From Ceratorhiza oryzae-sativae (lineage: Eukaryota > Basidiomycota > Agaricomycetes > Cantharellales > Ceratobasidiaceae): DNA of 64,000 nt. The translations under genes and the position numbers were made by a program. The notes under the pieces were generated by a model. The model was not told where the DNA came from and searched no databases. It worked only from the letters and a program-made list of their open reading frames with translations. The DNA is taken from contig JARWMV010000032.1 of assembly GCA_030998015.1 (NCBI GenBank), positions 107,247 to 171,246 of the forward strand, given 5' to 3'. Shown in pieces: positions 46,194 to 58,650 of this stretch; positions within the stretch are counted from its first letter, which is position 1; every line of letters begins with the position of its first letter.

Positions 46194-49100
46194 ATGACGT
46201 CGCGCTCGCCTCCCCGGTCGAGCGCCGACATATACGCCAGCCGCCAGTCGAGGATCCCCTACCCGCCGTTTCTGAATCCATCGGAGCTCAGCATCGCACC
46301 TGCCATGGCGTCGCCCGTCTCTGTCTCGTCACAGCGCAACTCGACGCTCGTCCACAAGGGATTCTATGATTTGCTGTCGCTGGTGCCCGGCACGCCTGGA
46401 GTCGGAGTCGGGAACCGCAACGGGACCAGTCGGTTCTGGATCGATCCCGGCGGCGGGAGGAGAGGCAGAGGTGATGGTTTCGTTGCTGGGACACGGTACG
46501 AAGACATGCCTGTAACACCCGCGAGTCCGACCAGGCCGAGGTCTCCCCCTCCCCCTCTCCCACCACCGACTCGGTCGTATGGGCTCGATTGGGCGTACAA
46601 CTATTATGCTGGATCAACTGCTGCATCGCCGCCAAAGAGAAATGAAGAACCGCAGTCGCCGAAAGGCAAGCGGAGGATCAGCAAGGATATGGTCGGGAGG
46701 CCGATGGGGTTTGTGTGAGTTTATCAGGCCCGCCAAACATTTTGCTTGTATTGATCGAGGAGCAAGACATCTTGTACACGCCTCGGACGCGGACCAGGCC
46801 GAGGCGATACTACAACGATGGGGACCAGATGGACTCGGCAAACTCGGCAGTGAGTCGCTGATCGTGCTCGTCACTTCGCCAACTCAAGTCACTAGATCCC
46901 AACTGGGCACAGCCGATCAAGAACCACATCCGAGCGATGCAGCAAGAACGGGCAGTGGCAGAAGTCATGAACGCCTTGGATGCCACTCCGGTGAGTCGCC
47001 TTGACTTGGCTTACTCGGGGTTTGTTGTGTCTTTGCCTAAACGGGACATGTGGGGTCCGCCGCCTGATACCATAGGCCGAGTATATATATGACTCGTACT
47101 CTTGATTGATCCTCTCCATCTGCCACGTCTGTGATGTTTCTGCTATCCATGATTCTTCATCCACACCCTCGCCTTCCAAAGGCTGACCAACCTCCAACCC
47201 AGTCCACGTCCTCTGCCGGTCCACCGATCCTTCGAGTCATGAACGGCATCAGTACATCCACTCTCACCACCGCATCTGGCACAACCATTCCCACGCCCGG
47301 CGCAGAGAAATCCTACTCTCGCCTTGGTCTCGGCGCAACACCCCGTGCGCTTGCCACCCAGCTCGAAGTCGAAGAAGGCGGACGGGCAAGCACAGAAGGG
47401 CGAACGGGACACGATAGGAGCGATGCGAGCGAGGTGACTGTCAAAGGAAACTCGGTCGTTCCGACTCCCGCGAGGGGCGTTGCGCCGGCGGTGACGACGG
47501 GTGTAGGCGTGGGTATTGGAGGAGGATATGGAATGTCGCCGACACAACGTTCGCCGATTCAGTCCCTCTCTTCCCAGACGCAGCAAGCTACGTATATTCC
47601 TCAACCATCGGTGGCGTATTCTCCTCCTAGAAATGCTGGGTATTCAGGCCAACAACGACAAGCATACCCTCAGCAACCAGCGTATCCTCAGTCAACATCC
47701 TACACCCCGGCTCAACCGATTCCGTATTCCCCACAGCAGGACCAGTCGTACCCACAACGTCCAGTCTCTCGGTCCCCTCCCACCTCTCGATCACCTCCTA
47801 AATCCCGATCGCCGCCCAAGTCCCAAACCGCGAAACCCCAGACACCGAAATCCCAATCGCCCCGTAACCGTTCGCCCGCCCCACCTCAAACGCCACCGAA
47901 AGAACGATCCCCGACCCGGCCGATGGCTATTCCGAGGCCATCGGAGGATCCGTTGGCGATGCATGCTGCCGAGTTGATGAGGGGTGTCAATCCTAGTGCT
48001 GGTGGGTAATTCAAGAATAGGATGGATGTAACATTGACGAGGCTGGATAGTGGGAACGCCCGGGACCATTCACATTCATAACGAAGGACTGCCAATGCCG
48101 CCTGGTGCCCTGTGGAGCGGCGGAATTGGAGAAGAGGTTGAGCAGGCTGGTGGTTCGTCCGAATCGGTTGATTGTCGATGAGGAACGCGGCTGACTTGTT
48201 GTCTAGGTGAGATGGCAACTCCTGCGGGAGCTGGGAGTGGTGGGATCGGTATTCCTCGAGGGTTCTCGAATTCGATTATCGGCGGGCGGGCTGAGAGGTG
48301 GGATGGCGATGGGGGTGCACGGCGTGAGTCTCTCTCTAGGCGATAGTTTACCCCGATAGCCTGAGGTTTTTATTCATGTGGTGGTCCCGACTACTCTCCG
48401 GATTCTCGACACGGTAGCTCCCCCGCCGAAACCGTTCCGTCCCTCGCTCGAAACGCTCGACAAGGCGGTCTCGGCCAAGATTTACTTTGAGAATGTCTAC
48501 TTCCGTTGCTTAGACTACCACCCTCGAGAGAGCAGAGGAGGGTCGCGATGGAGGCAGAGATGGAACAGGTTTGTTCTCGTTGTCTTATCATCCCTTGCTC
48601 AAATATAAACCCCTCCCAACAGTTGAACATCCCCCAACACACGCGGACCCAACTCCGAGCCAAATGGCGCGCCAACGAAACTGCCTATCTCCGAGAACGT
48701 CGTCGCCGAGTCGACCAACGTGCGTTTGTCAAGCTCAAGACGATCGGGCATGGTGCATTTGGAGTTGTGAGCCTCGTGAGGGAAAAGGAGACGGGTGAAC
48801 TGTATGCCATGAAACAGGTGGGCTCATTCGAATCGAATTGAAGCGTGACTTGGGGTAATGACACTGCGAGGTCGGGTAGATGCGCAAGGTGGACATGCTT
48901 CGAAAGGGCCAAGAGGGGCATGTTCGTGCGGAGCGAGACGTGTTGAAGGGTGCTGCGCTCGCTTCGAGCCCGACTGGTGCGGATTGGATCGTGAGGTTGT
49001 TTTACAGCTTCCAGGACCAGGATCATTTGTATCTCGTGAGTCTTTCATCTCTTGTAGATGTTTGGCAAATGGGCTGACGTTGCATGATTGCAGATTCTGG

Positions 49101-50805
49101 AATTTATGGGAGGAGGGGATTTATTGAATTTGTTGATTGAGCGGGATATATTCGAGGAGAATTTTGCGAGGTTTTATATTGCCGAGGTGGGTGCCCCTCT
49201 AGAGTTGTTCAGGTCGAGACTGATTGGATTGCACGACGCAGATGGTACTGGCAATTGAACAATGTCATAAACAGGGCTTTATCCATCGCGACATTAAACC
49301 CGATGTACGTCTAGCTGATCTCGACCTCTTGTCATCAGACTTATTATTTTTCTAGAACTTTTTGTTCGATCCGAATGGGCATCTGAAACTGAGCGACTTT
49401 GGCCTTGCGTAAGTCGGATTGCCTAGATCGTATGATATGATAAATTGAAATATCTTCAACTTTAGGACCGATCTTCACTGGGCTCATGATACCTCTTGTA
49501 CGACCTTTCCCTGTCATGACCAAGAATCGGGCTGATTGATCGGGTCTAGACTATGAGCAACAGCGCCGCGATCTCCTTCATAAACACGGCATCGACCTTG
49601 ATGATGGCGAATCCCACAAAACCCGACGCATGGACCGACGAGAAGCAGAGCGCGTGATGGGTGGGGGGGAAGGCATCTTTACCTGGCGCGAGAAGAACCG
49701 GAAAAAGCTGGCGTACTCGGTGTGCGGGACAAACTCGTACAGTGAGTGGGCTTTTTGTCTGAAGCGGATCGAGCTGATGTATATGTGGGGGCTAGTGAGT
49801 CCTGAAGTCATTCGAGGTATGGATGGATGACATTTTGTTTTAGTTGGTGGTATTTATGACTGTTGACTAGGCCAAGGCTATTCGTTCTCCTGCGATTGGT
49901 GGAGTCTAGGTGTAATTATGTTTGAGTGTTTGTACGGGTCAGTACCGATCCTGCTATCCTCTCGGCACATATCTGATGAATTTTCGAATAGTTTCCCGCC
50001 GTTTGTTAGCAATTCGGTTGGTGATCCTTCGTTCATGGAGTTCGTACCTGACCTAGGATTTGTGGGATAGCGCCACATCACACGGCAAAAGATCCTGAAT
50101 TGGCGAACCTCGCTCCGCTTCCCGGCTCGACCACGGGTCTCTCGCGAAGGAGTCGACCTCATCGAGCGGCTGCTATGTGAGCCCGAAGACCGTATCGGAG
50201 CTCAAGGCGCTTTGCCGCCTGGTATGAACCGGCGCAGTGGGTTCTTTGGAGGAAGTATCGATGGTGCCGAACACATCAAGGTGCGGAATGGGTTTTGGCG
50301 CATGTTTCCTGGCTTTGCTAAAGCTTCTGAAAACAAAAAAGGCACATCCCTGGTTCAATTCCATCAACTTTGCGCGCATACACGAGATGGAAGCGCCGTT
50401 CAAGCCGGAGCTGCGTCGGCCAGATGATACCAAACATTTCGACACTGACATTGCACCCGAGGTAAGCATATATGCGAACAGGTCCTGTATTTCCTCTGAA
50501 TATGTTGTATATAGCCCCTTGCTCCTGCAAACGGTGCTCCACCAGACGCCACACGTGACCCGATGTTGCGGGACAAAGTCCACGGGCCGCGCATCCTCGA
50601 GACACGCAAGGCACTCGCGTTTGCTGGATTCACGCACAAAAGTCCTCGAAAGATCAGCTATGGTCGAGTCGATGAGGTTTTACGGTTGTCGGATGAGGAT
50701 GGGCAGGAACATGGGCATGGGCATGGTGGGAATGATGAACAGCGTGGTCGAACGATGATCAAGGAACAGGGGACAATCGGGCGAGGAAGGGCGATTTCTA
50801 TGTGA
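46194..50805 (+). CDS. NDR/LATS-class AGC kinase with N-terminal CRIB-like motif
   Basis: About 1,101 residues in 19 exons from 46194-46714 to 50515-50805; exon 4 (47182-48001) is long and Ser/Pro-rich. A CRIB-like motif spans residues 162-178 (ISKDMVGRPMGFVHLVH), split by intron 1. The kinase domain has GHGAFG (about 638), catalytic Lys in YAMK (about 660), HRDIKPDN (about 759), DFG (about 779) and MSPEVIRG. A long insert before the activation segment and a C-terminal hydrophobic motif FAGFTH are hallmarks of NDR/LATS kinases (Cbk1, Orb6, Dbf2 group), which control polarity and mitotic exit. Between AKIYFENVYF and LRLPPSREQRR (about 48,505) the frame shifts by one base. Exon 5 (48207-48323) and the preceding 205-nt intron are less certain. 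Confidence 0.82.
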
Positions 50806-52780
50806 TGTGACGAACAATTAGTTTGTGTATACCCGGAACTGATCAAAGTTGATGCTCCCCTTAATGTGATCCTAGAATTGTGCCGATTTTTTGTATATCA
50901 ATCAACAGTGCCGCTCACACAACACGTCTCGAGTCTGGTATATTCTCGAATGTAGCCTATATGCGGTGGTTTTCCTTTATTTATGGCGAATTTAATGTCA
51001 TCTCTCGGAGTGAAGCAGCTCGTTTGACGGCGTATAATCTTTTGAATGGATCGAGAATACCAGGGACTACGTGTATCATCCTAATTCATTCATCACCGGA
51101 CGAAATCCATCCGACTCGAGCTTAGGCCAAACTGCAGACATTCGTCAACGCGAATAATTCTTGGTTTGAATTTCAGCTATGAGAGTTTTCTTCGAAATCA
51201 ATGCTCCCCTATATCCTCTAGCGATGTGGTTAGCCTTGCTATCTGCAAGATGCTGGTTCTCTCAAAATTGGTTGTAGCAGTGCGATACCATGCTATAGGG
51301 TTACACCGGTTTGGAAATGTATTTTCCATGCGCCAAGCAGAAATGTGACATTTATTGGTTCGCTTGCTCGACATAATTTGCATGTTTTGGCAGCAAAAGG
51401 TAGCCTTTTTGAATGCTACGACCCGTAGGAGGGCTCGTACTAAAACCGACAGACGTATTAAGGGGGATGCGAAGGTATTTCGACCTGCGGAGCAGGCACA
51501 AAACCCTTGACTATATGTATTCAACTCTAGCATACAATCGAAGCATGATACATAAGCGAGACCATACAAAGTAGGAAATAGCAAAAGAAATAAACACGAG
51601 GCAAAGCCTTGAAACTACCTGATACAGAACCAGACCATATGCATGTGACTATTTGTCCGGGGTAAGGCCGTTATAGTTGGCTCACGACATTGAAGCTATT
51701 GAGGATGCAGACGGCATTAAGTGATCAACTCCATACATATGAAACACCTCTACTTGAAGTTTACTCAAAGTCCAAAAACAACCCATCAGGATTCAACAAT
51801 CCTTCAGAGGCGGTTAGCGGCAGCTAAAAAATTTCCATGTGACTCATACCATCTAAAAAGCTCTATACCGCATAGCAAGCTTAATTTGCCGCTTCACGAA
51901 TTCCAGACACGAAAGAGCTGCAACAAGATGTCTTGGTGCGAAGCAAGTTTGTGAACATGTTATGAGTATGATTGGATCTGAATCGCTCGTCCGACTCTTT
52001 TGAGCTATATATCATCATGATTGACTGGGGAGCTCGAGAGATACAAAAGGCTTTCTGACCAGACCCACGAGCGTACTCTAACTTGTCTGTGGGGGCTTGG
52101 AAAATACTTTTTCAAACGGCTGTAAGCACCACTTATATTGAGCGTTGTATTTTTAAGAATTTGAAGGCACTCGCTTGCGGTCGTGCTTGTCCACATGGTG
52201 CCGGGCAAAACTGAACTAGCTAACATGATAGGCGGAGAAATGCAAATTGGTTTATCTACATAGGCGAGGGACAAATGTTCGAATAACTTCGAAAGCACGG
52301 ATAGCGGAGACAAAAAGAGTTGGAATATCGGGAGCTCACGAGCTCGTTCAACACAATGTGGCTTGATACAAGTGAGAGCCACCATATCTATCCAGAGAAA
52401 ACATACAGTGGGACGACCCATCACACTTCAAGCAAGACCATAGGTGGTCAACACAAATTGACAATTGCCTATGTTGATACCCATTGAGCCTGAACATTTC
52501 ATCATTCTACTAAGTAATATATGGTGCACTCGATCGCGCAATCGTATTATCCCCTTCATGACGCCGTTGATGCCCAAACAAATAGCAACCCATCCACGCG
52601 GCTCCCGCTTGGAAAAGTGAGCACTTTCTCGATCGGAAGCGTTGAAATCTCACCCACCATTTTCCAGCAACGAAGCAAAGGCGCATCTCCTGACCGTCGT
52701 TTGTTCGTGGCTGACAATGGAACTGGGTCCCAGAATTTACCCCGAAAAGTTCACTTTGACGGCCTGTTGAGCGACCCTAA
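50806..52780. other. intergenic, unassigned
   Basis: Frames such as 52,005-52,424 (-, 139 codons) and 51,198-51,584 (-, 128 codons) show no recognised domain. The first could be the remnant of a gene, but I see no splice-consistent extension. Confidence 0.4.
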
Positions 52781-54925
52781 TTAAAATGCCTGCAGTAGAG
52801 GAACGAAGCATCGCCCGGTACCTTTGTTTGTGCGGAAGCATAAACCCCGTAGAAAAGTGCCATTATGAGCTCCCCATACCCCAATTATAAATTCATCAGA
52901 GGACAACTGAAAGCTCCTTCTCCCACCGCCATGGCCTCCATGATGGGGCGCTTGCCTGACTAATAACTTGTTTTCGATGACCTCAGAATAGGTGAGCTTT
53001 TTGGGTGCAGTTTTAGCGGCTTTCATTGGAATGAAGCACTCACGTACCTGGATTCCGTCGATGTCGGCTCCACAGTCGATATCAACGCGCGAAACATATC
53101 CGGCATACGAACACCCCCCATAGGCGTAGTCGTTGAATGCCCATCCACTCCCTCCTCCAATATACTCGGCATATCTGGACGCTCTATAATGAACGAAATC
53201 ACTGCGCCAGATCGCCTGCTTCCGCAAGTTAGCAATAGAGGGTAGACAAGCTTAGCCACTAACCTGAAGACGACCAACTCTATCACTGCGATAGAGCCCC
53301 GAGAACCCTGCCAATACACCTTCTGGCGCAGATAGAAATATGGGACTACCTCCAGATCTACCGTAAGGAGGCGAAACCCGACCGTTTGTTGTCATAAATT
53401 GAATTCCACTCAAAGTGTTGCCATCGAGCCAAGTGATAACGTCGCTGATATGTTCATCTAAAGAGTTGAGGGGTAAGAACCAAGTCCTGGCGCCGACTGA
53501 GAATGTACACTTTCCAACTAACAAACTAAATTCATGTTGGGAGCCACCCTTACATCCCCTGTGGTTGGAGTGGGTACCATCCGTGTACGCAAGAGCAAGC
53601 CCGTCAACCCAACTCCCCGAAAAAACGACTACACTAGAAATTGTTTTGAATGCAGATCGTATGTCGTTCCATGCTCTGAAGCCTGGAGCTGATAAATCCT
53701 GGTTGATTTGGTCGACCGATATGATAGTAGAATATAACTTCGTGAGCCCCTCTTGAAGTGATTTTTCGAGAAGTCGCAAGGTAGAGACCGCCTCAATAAC
53801 TCTTATTACCCGACTTGTTTCGTTATCCACTAATGGCTTTAAGATCAATAATTTTGGAGTGTAGCAACCAGGAATCGCCTACCCGTTTGTTCTGCCCACG
53901 CCCCAACGCCTTGTTGAATTGTCTTCACTCTACCCCCCTAACGAATCCTTGTTTGCTTTCGCCTTGTTCTCAATTTGAACGATTACCTTTATATCAAGTC
54001 TAGAACCCTTTGATAAAACCATATCTTTCTCCCATGAGAATCCCTGAGCAGGCTGCGTCAAGTAGGGCCATGGCGTAGCACAAACTTCACCGACCGGGCC
54101 AGTCTTATGTTCTAACTCGGTTAAGCTCAACGAAGCCCCGATATTGTATACCTGAAAACCAACCCAATATTCAGCCGGACACCTTGATCGTCATGACAAG
54201 ATCTACCAGTGGAATCACGTCTCCCCTCAAGTGGTAGAGTCAGATGACAATCGACTCGAACGTTTGTATATAGTTTACTCACCATCGCGCCAAAGCTTCG
54301 TATACAGCCAAAACTTTTTCCGATATTGTAGAGTATCCTAGTGCAGTACGTATTTCAGCATCAAATTCCGGATTGGGCTTGAGATCCTCCAAAGGAATAT
54401 TAACCGCTATGGTTTGAATTATCATCCTTTGAGTGACCCAAGAGCCCTCTTGTATAACTCGAGCCGTTTGAGCAACTCTAGCATCTGTCCATGGCGATAC
54501 AGCATAAATTGCCGATAATGACCAGCCTTGGTGAACATAATTTGAGTCACGCTCCAGTTTTGTATTGATGGTTTCTGTCTGTAAATTATTATTTTCCTCA
54601 TCGATCCACCTTGGAGAGTACCCCCTTCCGTCCTTGTGTATCGCTACTGTATAATTGGATCGAATCGGACCGGATGGATTGCTCATTGAATATCCGGAAA
54701 ATACTGCAATTAAACTATGAGTTGATCATAACGTACTGCACCAGGATGCGACTACCTTGACTTTTGCGAAGCTTGATCGGAATTTAGAAATTAAAATGAT
54801 AGAAGATATGAATACAAGATCACGCATACTAGTTGTTTTAACTCCGCCTCTGGCATGTTGACAAACATCATATCCTGGGGGTCTTTGTGGTGGCCTTCGT
54901 TATTATTATCTCGTCCTTGATTCAT
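52781..54925 (-). CDS. MACPF-like region fused to jacalin-like lectin repeats (copy 1)
   Basis: 565 residues in nine exons: 54925-54830, 54771-54756, 54703-54283, 54225-54207, 54151-53987, 53929-53883, 53813-53264, 53215-53048, 52996-52781; phases close. The N-terminal half (residues about 35-290) resembles the MACPF-like region found before jacalin domains in basidiomycetes (RWGDVIPL...LSLTELEH); I rate that likely, not certain. Two jacalin-like beta-prism segments follow: about 300-425 (ITWLDGNTLSGIQF and NGRVSPPYGRSGG) and about 440-565 (HHGGHGGGRRSFQL). Such lectins bind glycans; with a MACPF fold they can act on membranes. No signal peptide, so probably cytosolic or released on damage. 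Confidence 0.75.
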
Positions 54926-56517
54926 TGTGTACTGCCTGGTGAAAACTTTGCGCATGATAAAGCGCTGGGTAATTTACATCTAGAATAACCGAGCGATCCT
55001 GCATACTTACATGAGCTTGGTGGTGGGGTGCTAAAGATCGCGATCAAGAACAGAAGTTGTTGCCACTCGACAAACAGACGAAAACAAGCAGTAGAACCTG
55101 ATAGCCAATTTACTCGCCACTATGACTAGTACAACTATTGCTAGACTTCTACACTAACGAAACTATTTTTTTGAATCGTTCGATTGGAGCTAGCAAGTCG
55201 GCTATGACATTCAGCCTCAACGTTTACGAACGAATGCGATATCTTGAGTCGCGGACCGAAACCAACGCCTTCACACATCACCCCTAGGGCGCAAAGGCAG
55301 TCATGAAAGACGGTAAATGACATTATTACTAGGTCATCCTCCCCCCTGAACCCCCAGTTTAACCGCTTTCTACTCCCTCCTCGCAGACACCATCATAGCC
55401 TATGGTTTTTTGAATATATCAGGACTTTATCACCAATCACACAAGCCCGCCCTCTCGTTTGTATGCCGTCATGATGCCTTTCCACATTACCTCAACTGCC
55501 ATAATTTATACCTCCAGATTAGGTGCATATAGCTGAGCTGGTGAAACAGGAGGCAGTGGAGGACCACCGGCATACTGAAACGGGACAAGCACCGGCGATT
55601 CGAGACCACGGACAGATGCATGTGACTGGGTGGCTGACTTCGAGCCTCCTTTCACATCTGTCACACGAGCACACACTCCGGCCCTCGATTCTCCATTTTT
55701 CTGTCCCGCCCCCATTTGCATTGATAGCTACTCACGCGGCTTTCACGCGGCTCTCACGGACTGGTTGAGGTGGCCCTGCGAGTTGTGCTCACGGTAGGTG
55801 TCGGTGTTCCCCACATTTACCAGGGGCCCTCAAGGACCGCATAAATGCCACCAATGTACTGTGTAGATGTAGCATATATTACCATATTCTCAAAATAGGA
55901 ACGAGGACACCAACCCCTTCGGTTCAAGCATGTGATCCTACCATATTGGCTACACTAATACCAAGCAGGTGGTACCGGCGAACTCTAAGTCACAAGAGGA
56001 CCAATTGCATATGCTCTTCAACCCCCTTCACTAGATCCAGAGCAAAATGCCCTCACCGCTATGGACCTATTCTATCTATGCAAGTCGCAGATCAAGACAG
56101 GAAAATATATCAATTCTTGAAAGGTCAAGCCATGCAGCCTCTTGCCATCGTACTTGTTGAGATAAATAACATTTCCACACCGTTCCTCTATTTAAATCAT
56201 TGATCATATCAACCAAACGGGTCCTAATCACCCATCGTTTACAATGTAGAGAATTTACGCCAAGATCGCTTCAGGTGGCATATTTCGGCGAATCAGGCAC
56301 TAGCCCAAATCAAAAGCACCCCATTCAGTTTCTCGCGGCTGTCCCGAAAGTCTGAGATGGGATTTATTCGCTCAGGTAAGTCACTGACCATTTCCCTACA
56401 ATAAATGCCAAACGCATCGGCTTCACCTTGTCTTCTTCGGTTGACACGCAAATGTAGTGCCTTGACCCATTCCGGAGAAATCGACGCTTCGACCTTCGTG
56501 AAGTAAGTTAGCCTGGC
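54926..56517. other. intergenic between the jacalin genes
   Basis: No recognised gene. A Pro-rich minus-strand frame at 55,506-55,721 has no domain. It should hold the promoter of copy 1. Confidence 0.4.
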
Positions 56518-58650
56518 TCATACCCCTAGACACCCGAGCTGACCTTTATCCGTTGTGAAAACTAGACTTGTGATACCAGTACCATCGTGGCTTCCGTGTA
56601 CAGCAATGATATTTTCACCGGATTCCAGCGCGATGAGACGCTTTTCACCGATAACTTTACCATGGTATATTCCTTCAACGGCAGTGGCTCGGCCAAAGCA
56701 CAAAGTAGCGTAGTTTAGCTATGAAATGTAACCTGTGTGAATTTGATATGAATTCTCAATATACAGACCAACCTGAATACCATTGATGTCGTTCCCACAA
56801 TTTGCCTCGATGCTGGAGATGCGAGTCGAAGATAGGTAACCAACGACTGACCAATCGTTAAACGGGATCCCAGCGTTGCCGCCAAAGTATGCAGCATACT
56901 TGGTGAACGATTCGTGACCATTATGAAAAATGTCACGACGCCAGACGGTCTGAAACGAAGCTATAAGTATAAATTCACACTAATGGAAGATTCCCACTTG
57001 AAGGTGTGCAATCCCATCAAATGGTCGCCCAACGCCTATCAACCCAGTGAGAACGCTCTCGCTACTGTTCACAATAGCGGGAACACCGTCATTTCCTCCA
57101 TAATGCGGAGACACCCTTCCCCTCGTAGTGACAAACTGGACTCCATAAACTTTATTCTCCCCATTCCAAACAATGACTTGGTTGATGTGCTCGCCTTGGT
57201 TTACCGAGTTAGTGACGGGTCCACTGGATAATAGAAACAACAGTTCAAAAACATACCGTGTAAGAGTCGGAAAACATGCTTTTTACCCTGACGTCCTCTA
57301 TCATTCGAGCCCTCACTACTTTCAGAATGAATCCCAGATAGACTTTCGACACGATTTGTTGACTCAATCAAAATGGCGGAGAAAACATCCCCTAAATGCG
57401 CGTTGCTCTCCCAAGTTTCACATCTGTCCAGAGGTTTATCCAGAGCCGCTGGACAAAAGCTGACAATGCCGGAATACAGTTCCATGAGCCGAGCTTGTGT
57501 TTCGATTTTGAGGACACTGAATGTGGGAACAACCTTTATAATCCGAACCATTTGCCAGTCGGATGGGGAGCCTATTGGTAACCGTTATCTGCGGACAGCT
57601 AGATGAACGTCGATTAGGGACAAAATACCTTTTTCAGACAGCCACTTCTGCATATCCGATTCAGTCCGCAGCATAGGCCCCTAAGAGCAGTGGATTCAAA
57701 CATAGCCAAAGCCGCATTTACTATTCTTACCCTGACGCTCGTTCGGCATGTCTTCGGCAATTTTGATATCTGCTCCAAGCAGAATTCTTCCTGTAACCGT
57801 TTCCGAGCTATTCTAATTAACTATTCAACAAAAGCCAACTAACCTGACCAAAGTTATCCTCGGCGTCCGAGCACGAAATAGATTTTCCAATTTCATACGA
57901 CTACTCATGGATTTGGTCACTGTCAAGCTTCACGGATATCATGTATATACCAAAGGCAGAACGTCTCCCCTATCAGATGAAGAGTTGGTACGTTTTGATC
58001 ATATAACTAAATCATGTACCCACCAATATGCGAAGGCATTGCATACTGCTTGAAGCCTCTCGGCCATTGTGGATTTAACTAGCGCCTCTTGCACCTCGGT
58101 CTCAAACTCCGTGGCAGCTTCGACCTCTCGCAAGGGTATGTTCACGGATAATTACGCGACAACGACCCTCTTGGTCACCCAAGACCCCTGACTGCCCACT
58201 TGATCATCGGTAACGATCCGAGCAGATATCAAAGGAGAAGTCAAATATACTGAGAGCGCGGACCTGGACCAGCCTTTATGAATCAAATTTGCATCTCGGT
58301 CAGTTTTTGCGTGAACAACTTCTGTTTCAGACCTGTTGCATTCGAGGATCCAGCTGGGCGAAAATGTTCTGTTCTTTACTCTGCAGTTCGCAGCTTGACG
58401 TGTCGCAATCACGGGGCCATCTTTCCCATCCATCAAGTAGCCAAATAGCACTGGAGGACAATTAGAAAGAGTAAATCAAGATATTTTATATGATTAATAC
58501 TTACACCCATACTCCTGAAGCTGTGCCGAGTCTTTATCAATGGGCGAAGAGCCAAAGTTATGAGAATCGCACCTGTTGAACTTTGGCCGAGTCCGATAAA
58601 CTGGCAAACGTGCCTTTTGGCAAGTCATCCTGTCGGGCAATGAGAGACAT
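56518..58650 (-). pseudogene. MACPF-like/jacalin gene copy 2, with an in-frame stop
   Basis: Paralogue of 52,781-54,925 with the same order: start MSLIARQDDLPKG at 58,650, the N-terminal region (58,152-58,451), jacalin-like segments (FVTTRGRVSPHYGG near 57,110; FTKYAAYFGGNAG near 56,880) and a final exon ending CLGV at 56,518. A TAA at 58,152-58,154 interrupts the N-terminal region where copy 1 is open, and no intron signal removes it. It is probably a decayed duplicate, unless the stop is an assembly error. Exon limits were not all fixed. Confidence 0.65.

Noticed and set aside
48494..48512. 19-nt intron (GTCTAC...CTTAG) to explain the kinase frame change
   Set aside because: Far too short for fungal splicing and its removal does not restore the conserved frame.
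54184..54225. 31-nt intron in jacalin gene copy 1
   Set aside because: A 55-nt intron (54,206-54,152) fits normal size and the conserved RWGDVIPL junction better.
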